In this document: piece by piece, positions 62,069-64,000 of the stretch | Layout: every line of letters starts with the position of its first letter | How positions within the stretch are numbered: position 1 is the first letter of the stretch | NCBI GenBank assembly: GCA_027487835.1 | Contig: JAIYCU010000024.1 | Span: 36,396-100,395 of the forward strand | DNA: 64,000 nt | DNA from: Bacteroidota bacterium | GTDB lineage: Bacteria > Bacteroidota > Bacteroidia > UKL13-3 | Reading direction: 5' to 3' | Translations under genes and position numbers: made by a program | Notes under the pieces: model-generated | Database searches by the model: none | The model's input: the letters and a program-made list of their open reading frames with translations, nothing else | What the model was told of the DNA's origin: nothing

Positions 62069-64000
62069 TTAGAAACTTCTTCTTCTTGGTTTTCTTTCGC
62101 TAGGGGCGTCGCTACCAAAGCTACTTTTTCTGCCACCAAAACTTCCACCTTCTCTGTCTCCAGAGCTGCTTCTTCTTGGTCTTCTTTCTTCGCTTCCTCT
62201 GCTATCAGTGCCTCTGCTATCGCTTCCTCTACTATCACTTCCTCTGCTATCACTGCTTCTGCTATCAGAACTTCTGCTGTCGCTGCTTCTGCCTTCGCTG
62301 CTTCTGCCATAACGGCTTTCACCACCTCTGCTATCACTGCTTCTGCCTTCACTTCTGCGCGCACCACCATAGCTTCCGCCTTCGCTTCTTCTACCGCCAG
62401 AACTTCTTCTTGGGCCTCTGCCTTCGTCGCCGCTTCCTCCTCCGTAGCTTCCGCCACTTCTGGTATCTCCGCTTAATTCTGCTCTAACTGGCCTGTCTTT
62501 AAATGTACCACCATTTAAAGCCGTGATAATTTTTTCAGCATGCTCTGGTCTAGCATCTACAAAGCTGTAAACACCACTCACATCTACATGCAAGTCTTTC
62601 CAAGAAACATCTGAAGTTTCTGCTACCCAGTCTTTAAAACTTCTAATGTCAAAACCATCTTTCTTGCCTAAGCTAACAAAGATTCTTGGTCCACGACTCC
62701 TACCGCCTTCTCTTGAAGTGCTGCGCTCCCCGCGATCCATTGGATTGATATTTAAATCGGGCTCGTTTGTAAAATCTACTGAGAACCTGCGTAGTTCAAG
62801 GGATAAAAATTTCTTAAGTATTTCTGTTTTATCTAATTCCATTAAACCAGCCATACCAGCCATTACCTTCTCATCAAAAATACTTTCCTCAATTTCGGTA
62901 TTTACAATGGTATCGGTGAAAGCCAACAATTTCTTGTCGCGTACTTCCATCGCGCTAGGAATCATGATTTTTTCGAACTTGATATTGCTCAAACGTTCGA
63001 TGTCTTTTAACCTTCCACCTTCACGCATGTGTAATAAAGTGAAAGAAATACCTAAGTTTCCAGCTCTACCCGTTCTGCCACTTCTATGGGTATAGTTTTC
63101 TATTTCGTCTGGTAAATGGTAATGAATTACATGGGTTAAGCCCGTTACGTCAATTCCTCTTGCTGCCACATCGGTAGCCAAAAGTATCTTTACGGTGTGG
63201 TGCCTAAAGCGATTCATTACTTTTTCGCGCTGGCCCTGACTTAAATCTCCGTGTAAACAATCAGCATTGTAGCCATCTTTGATCAGCTTATCGCTGATGT
63301 CTTGTGTTTCTATTTTTGTTGTACAGAAGATAATGCAATACAAGTTATCTGAGTGAAAATCCACATAACGTTTAAGTGCTGCATATTTATCTTTTGCATG
63401 CACAGTTGCATATTGATGGGTAATATTTACGTTACCCGAATTTGACTTGCCAACACTAATCTCTTCAGGATCTTTCATGTAGCGATTAGCAATTCTGCGA
63501 ATTTCTTTAGGCATGGTTGCACTAAATAGACAAACGCGTTTTTGCTCTGGTGTATGACCCAAGATGTATTCAACATCTTCTTCAAACCCCATGTTTAGCA
63601 TTTCATCAGCTTCATCAAGCACCACAAAGTTAACTTCGTTAATACTGATAGCCTTACGTTTCATTAAATCCATTAACCTTCCAGGCGTTGCCACAATGAT
63701 GTGGGCTCCACGTCTAATGTCATTAATCTGTTTTTCGATACTAGCACCACCGTAAACAGCCACGATGTTGATGCCAGGTTTGTGTTTGCTGTAACTAGCA
63801 AGGTCACGAGAAATTTGCATGCAAAGTTCACGTGTTGGACAAATAACCAAAGATTGGATGTGTCTTGCAGATGGATTGATTAACTGCAATACCGGCAGGC
63901 CGAATGCTGCCGTTTTACCTGTGCCCGTCTGGGCTAAACCGAGTATGTCTCTTTCGGTTTCCAAAAATACAGGAATCGTCTGTTCCTGAATTGGCGTTGG
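62069..64000 (-). CDS. DEAD-box RNA helicase (CsdA/DeaD-like), 5' end outside window
   Basis: Partial: 643 codons visible, open to the window edge, where PTPIQEQTIPVFL is the Q motif. Then GLAQTGTGKT (motif I), PTRELCMQI (Ia), VLDEADEML (II, DEAD), FSATMP (III) and HRSGRTGRAG (VI) define an intact ATP-dependent RNA helicase. A DbpA-type RNA-binding domain follows (FVSLGKKDGFDIRSFKDWVA ... GVYSFVDARPEHAEKII), and the last ~130 residues are an RGG/SDSR-rich disordered tail with repeated SSDSRGSDSRG. It probably helps ribosome assembly and cold adaptation, with the tail binding RNA non-specifically. Confidence 0.93.
   Translation of the reverse strand, partial: PTPIQEQTIPVFLETERDILGLAQTGTGKTAAFGLPVLQLINPSARHIQSLVICPTRELCMQISRDLASYSKHKPGINIVAVYGGASIEKQINDIRRGAHIIVATPGRLMDLMKRKAISINEVNFVVLDEADEMLNMGFEEDVEYILGHTPEQKRVCLFSATMPKEIRRIANRYMKDPEEISVGKSNSGNVNITHQYATVHAKDKYAALKRYVDFHSDNLYCIIFCTTKIETQDISDKLIKDGYNADCLHGDLSQGQREKVMNRFRHHTVKILLATDVAARGIDVTGLTHVIHYHLPDEIENYTHRSGRTGRAGNLGISFTLLHMREGGRLKDIERLSNIKFEKIMIPSAMEVRDKKLLAFTDTIVNTEIEESIFDEKVMAGMAGLMELDKTEILKKFLSLELRRFSVDFTNEPDLNINPMDRGERSTSREGGRSRGPRIFVSLGKKDGFDIRSFKDWVAETSDVSWKDLHVDVSGVYSFVDARPEHAEKIITALNGGTFKDRPVRAELSGDTRSGGSYGGGSGDEGRGPRRSSGGRRSEGGSYGGARRSEGRSSDSRGGESRYGRSSEGRSSDSRSSDSRSSDSRGSDSRGSDSRGTDSRGSEERRPRRSSSGDREGGSFGGRKSSFGSDAPSERKPRRRSF

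Noticed and set aside
62065..62457. 130-codon Ala/Glu-rich open frame and a plus-strand Cys/Phe-rich frame over the helicase tail
   Set aside because: Both are shifted readings of the repetitive SDSRG-encoding DNA; composition is an artefact of the repeat and neither has a start context or homology-like pattern.

Overview
The window is AT-rich bacterial DNA from a member of the Bacteroidota. The evidence is the type IX secretion (T9SS) translocon gene sprA directly behind ruvA, a PorV/PorQ-family barrel, secreted proteins carrying type A (Por secretion tail) or type B (gliding-motility/CHU_C) sorting domains, a bacillithiol synthesis gene (bshA), menaquinone genes, a kynurenine pathway, and absence of clear Shine-Dalgarno sequences. 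Genes are dense and mostly core-like. I saw no rRNA, tRNA, CRISPR array or intact insertion sequence.

Layout. 0-10 kb: tail-less fragment of a secreted YwqK/MORN-like protein, ruvA, sprA (2392 aa), an O-methyltransferase, and a convergent geranylgeranyl-reductase-family flavoprotein. 10-17 kb (+): conserved 164-aa protein, ftsH, a stand-alone IS1-InsA-like zinc-ribbon/HTH protein whose start codon lies in a nested palindrome, then a porin, an MHS-type MFS symporter and a small membrane protein, closed by a bidirectional terminator. 16.7-27.8 kb (-): menD-menB, a DUF5686 outer-membrane protein with a cyclophilin, and kynU / phoD-like phosphatase / kmo. A 21-bp-period degenerate tandem array fills the divergent gap at 27.85-28.06 kb. 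28.3-30.8 kb (+): DUF1801, GNAT, T9SS-exported esterase and Rieske protein. 30.8-35 kb (-): a PorV/PorQ-like barrel with two lipoproteins, then thiL; bshA is divergent. 36.3-43.8 kb (-): an accessory-looking block (YHYH lipoprotein with a membrane partner, a BON/hydrolase chimeric remnant, stress-type small genes, Crp/Fnr regulator, VOC and SRPBCC proteins, a 22-bp tandem array, and a DUF1016 nuclease flanked by inverted low-complexity elements). 44-51.7 kb: purK, then convergent to it a translationally coupled operon of small secreted protein, LytS-type kinase, LytTR regulator and a five-repeat carbohydrate-binding-like lipoprotein; next a glycosyltransferase, PAP2 phosphatase and lone paaD. 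51.8-61 kb: two giant T9SS-secreted proteins meet tail to tail. 61-64 kb: a GT-A-type glycosyltransferase and a DEAD-box helicase cut by the window end.

The most unusual signal is not a gene. A degenerate 10-bp palindrome, GGKTYRAMCC, matches exactly at 19 places I could find by eye, in all reading frames, on both strands and between genes; five copies share an identical 14-mer (GGTTCAAACCGAAA). It behaves like a dispersed genome-level motif (HIP1-, uptake-signal- or Chi-like) and is nearly absent from the accessory-looking block at 38-44 kb.
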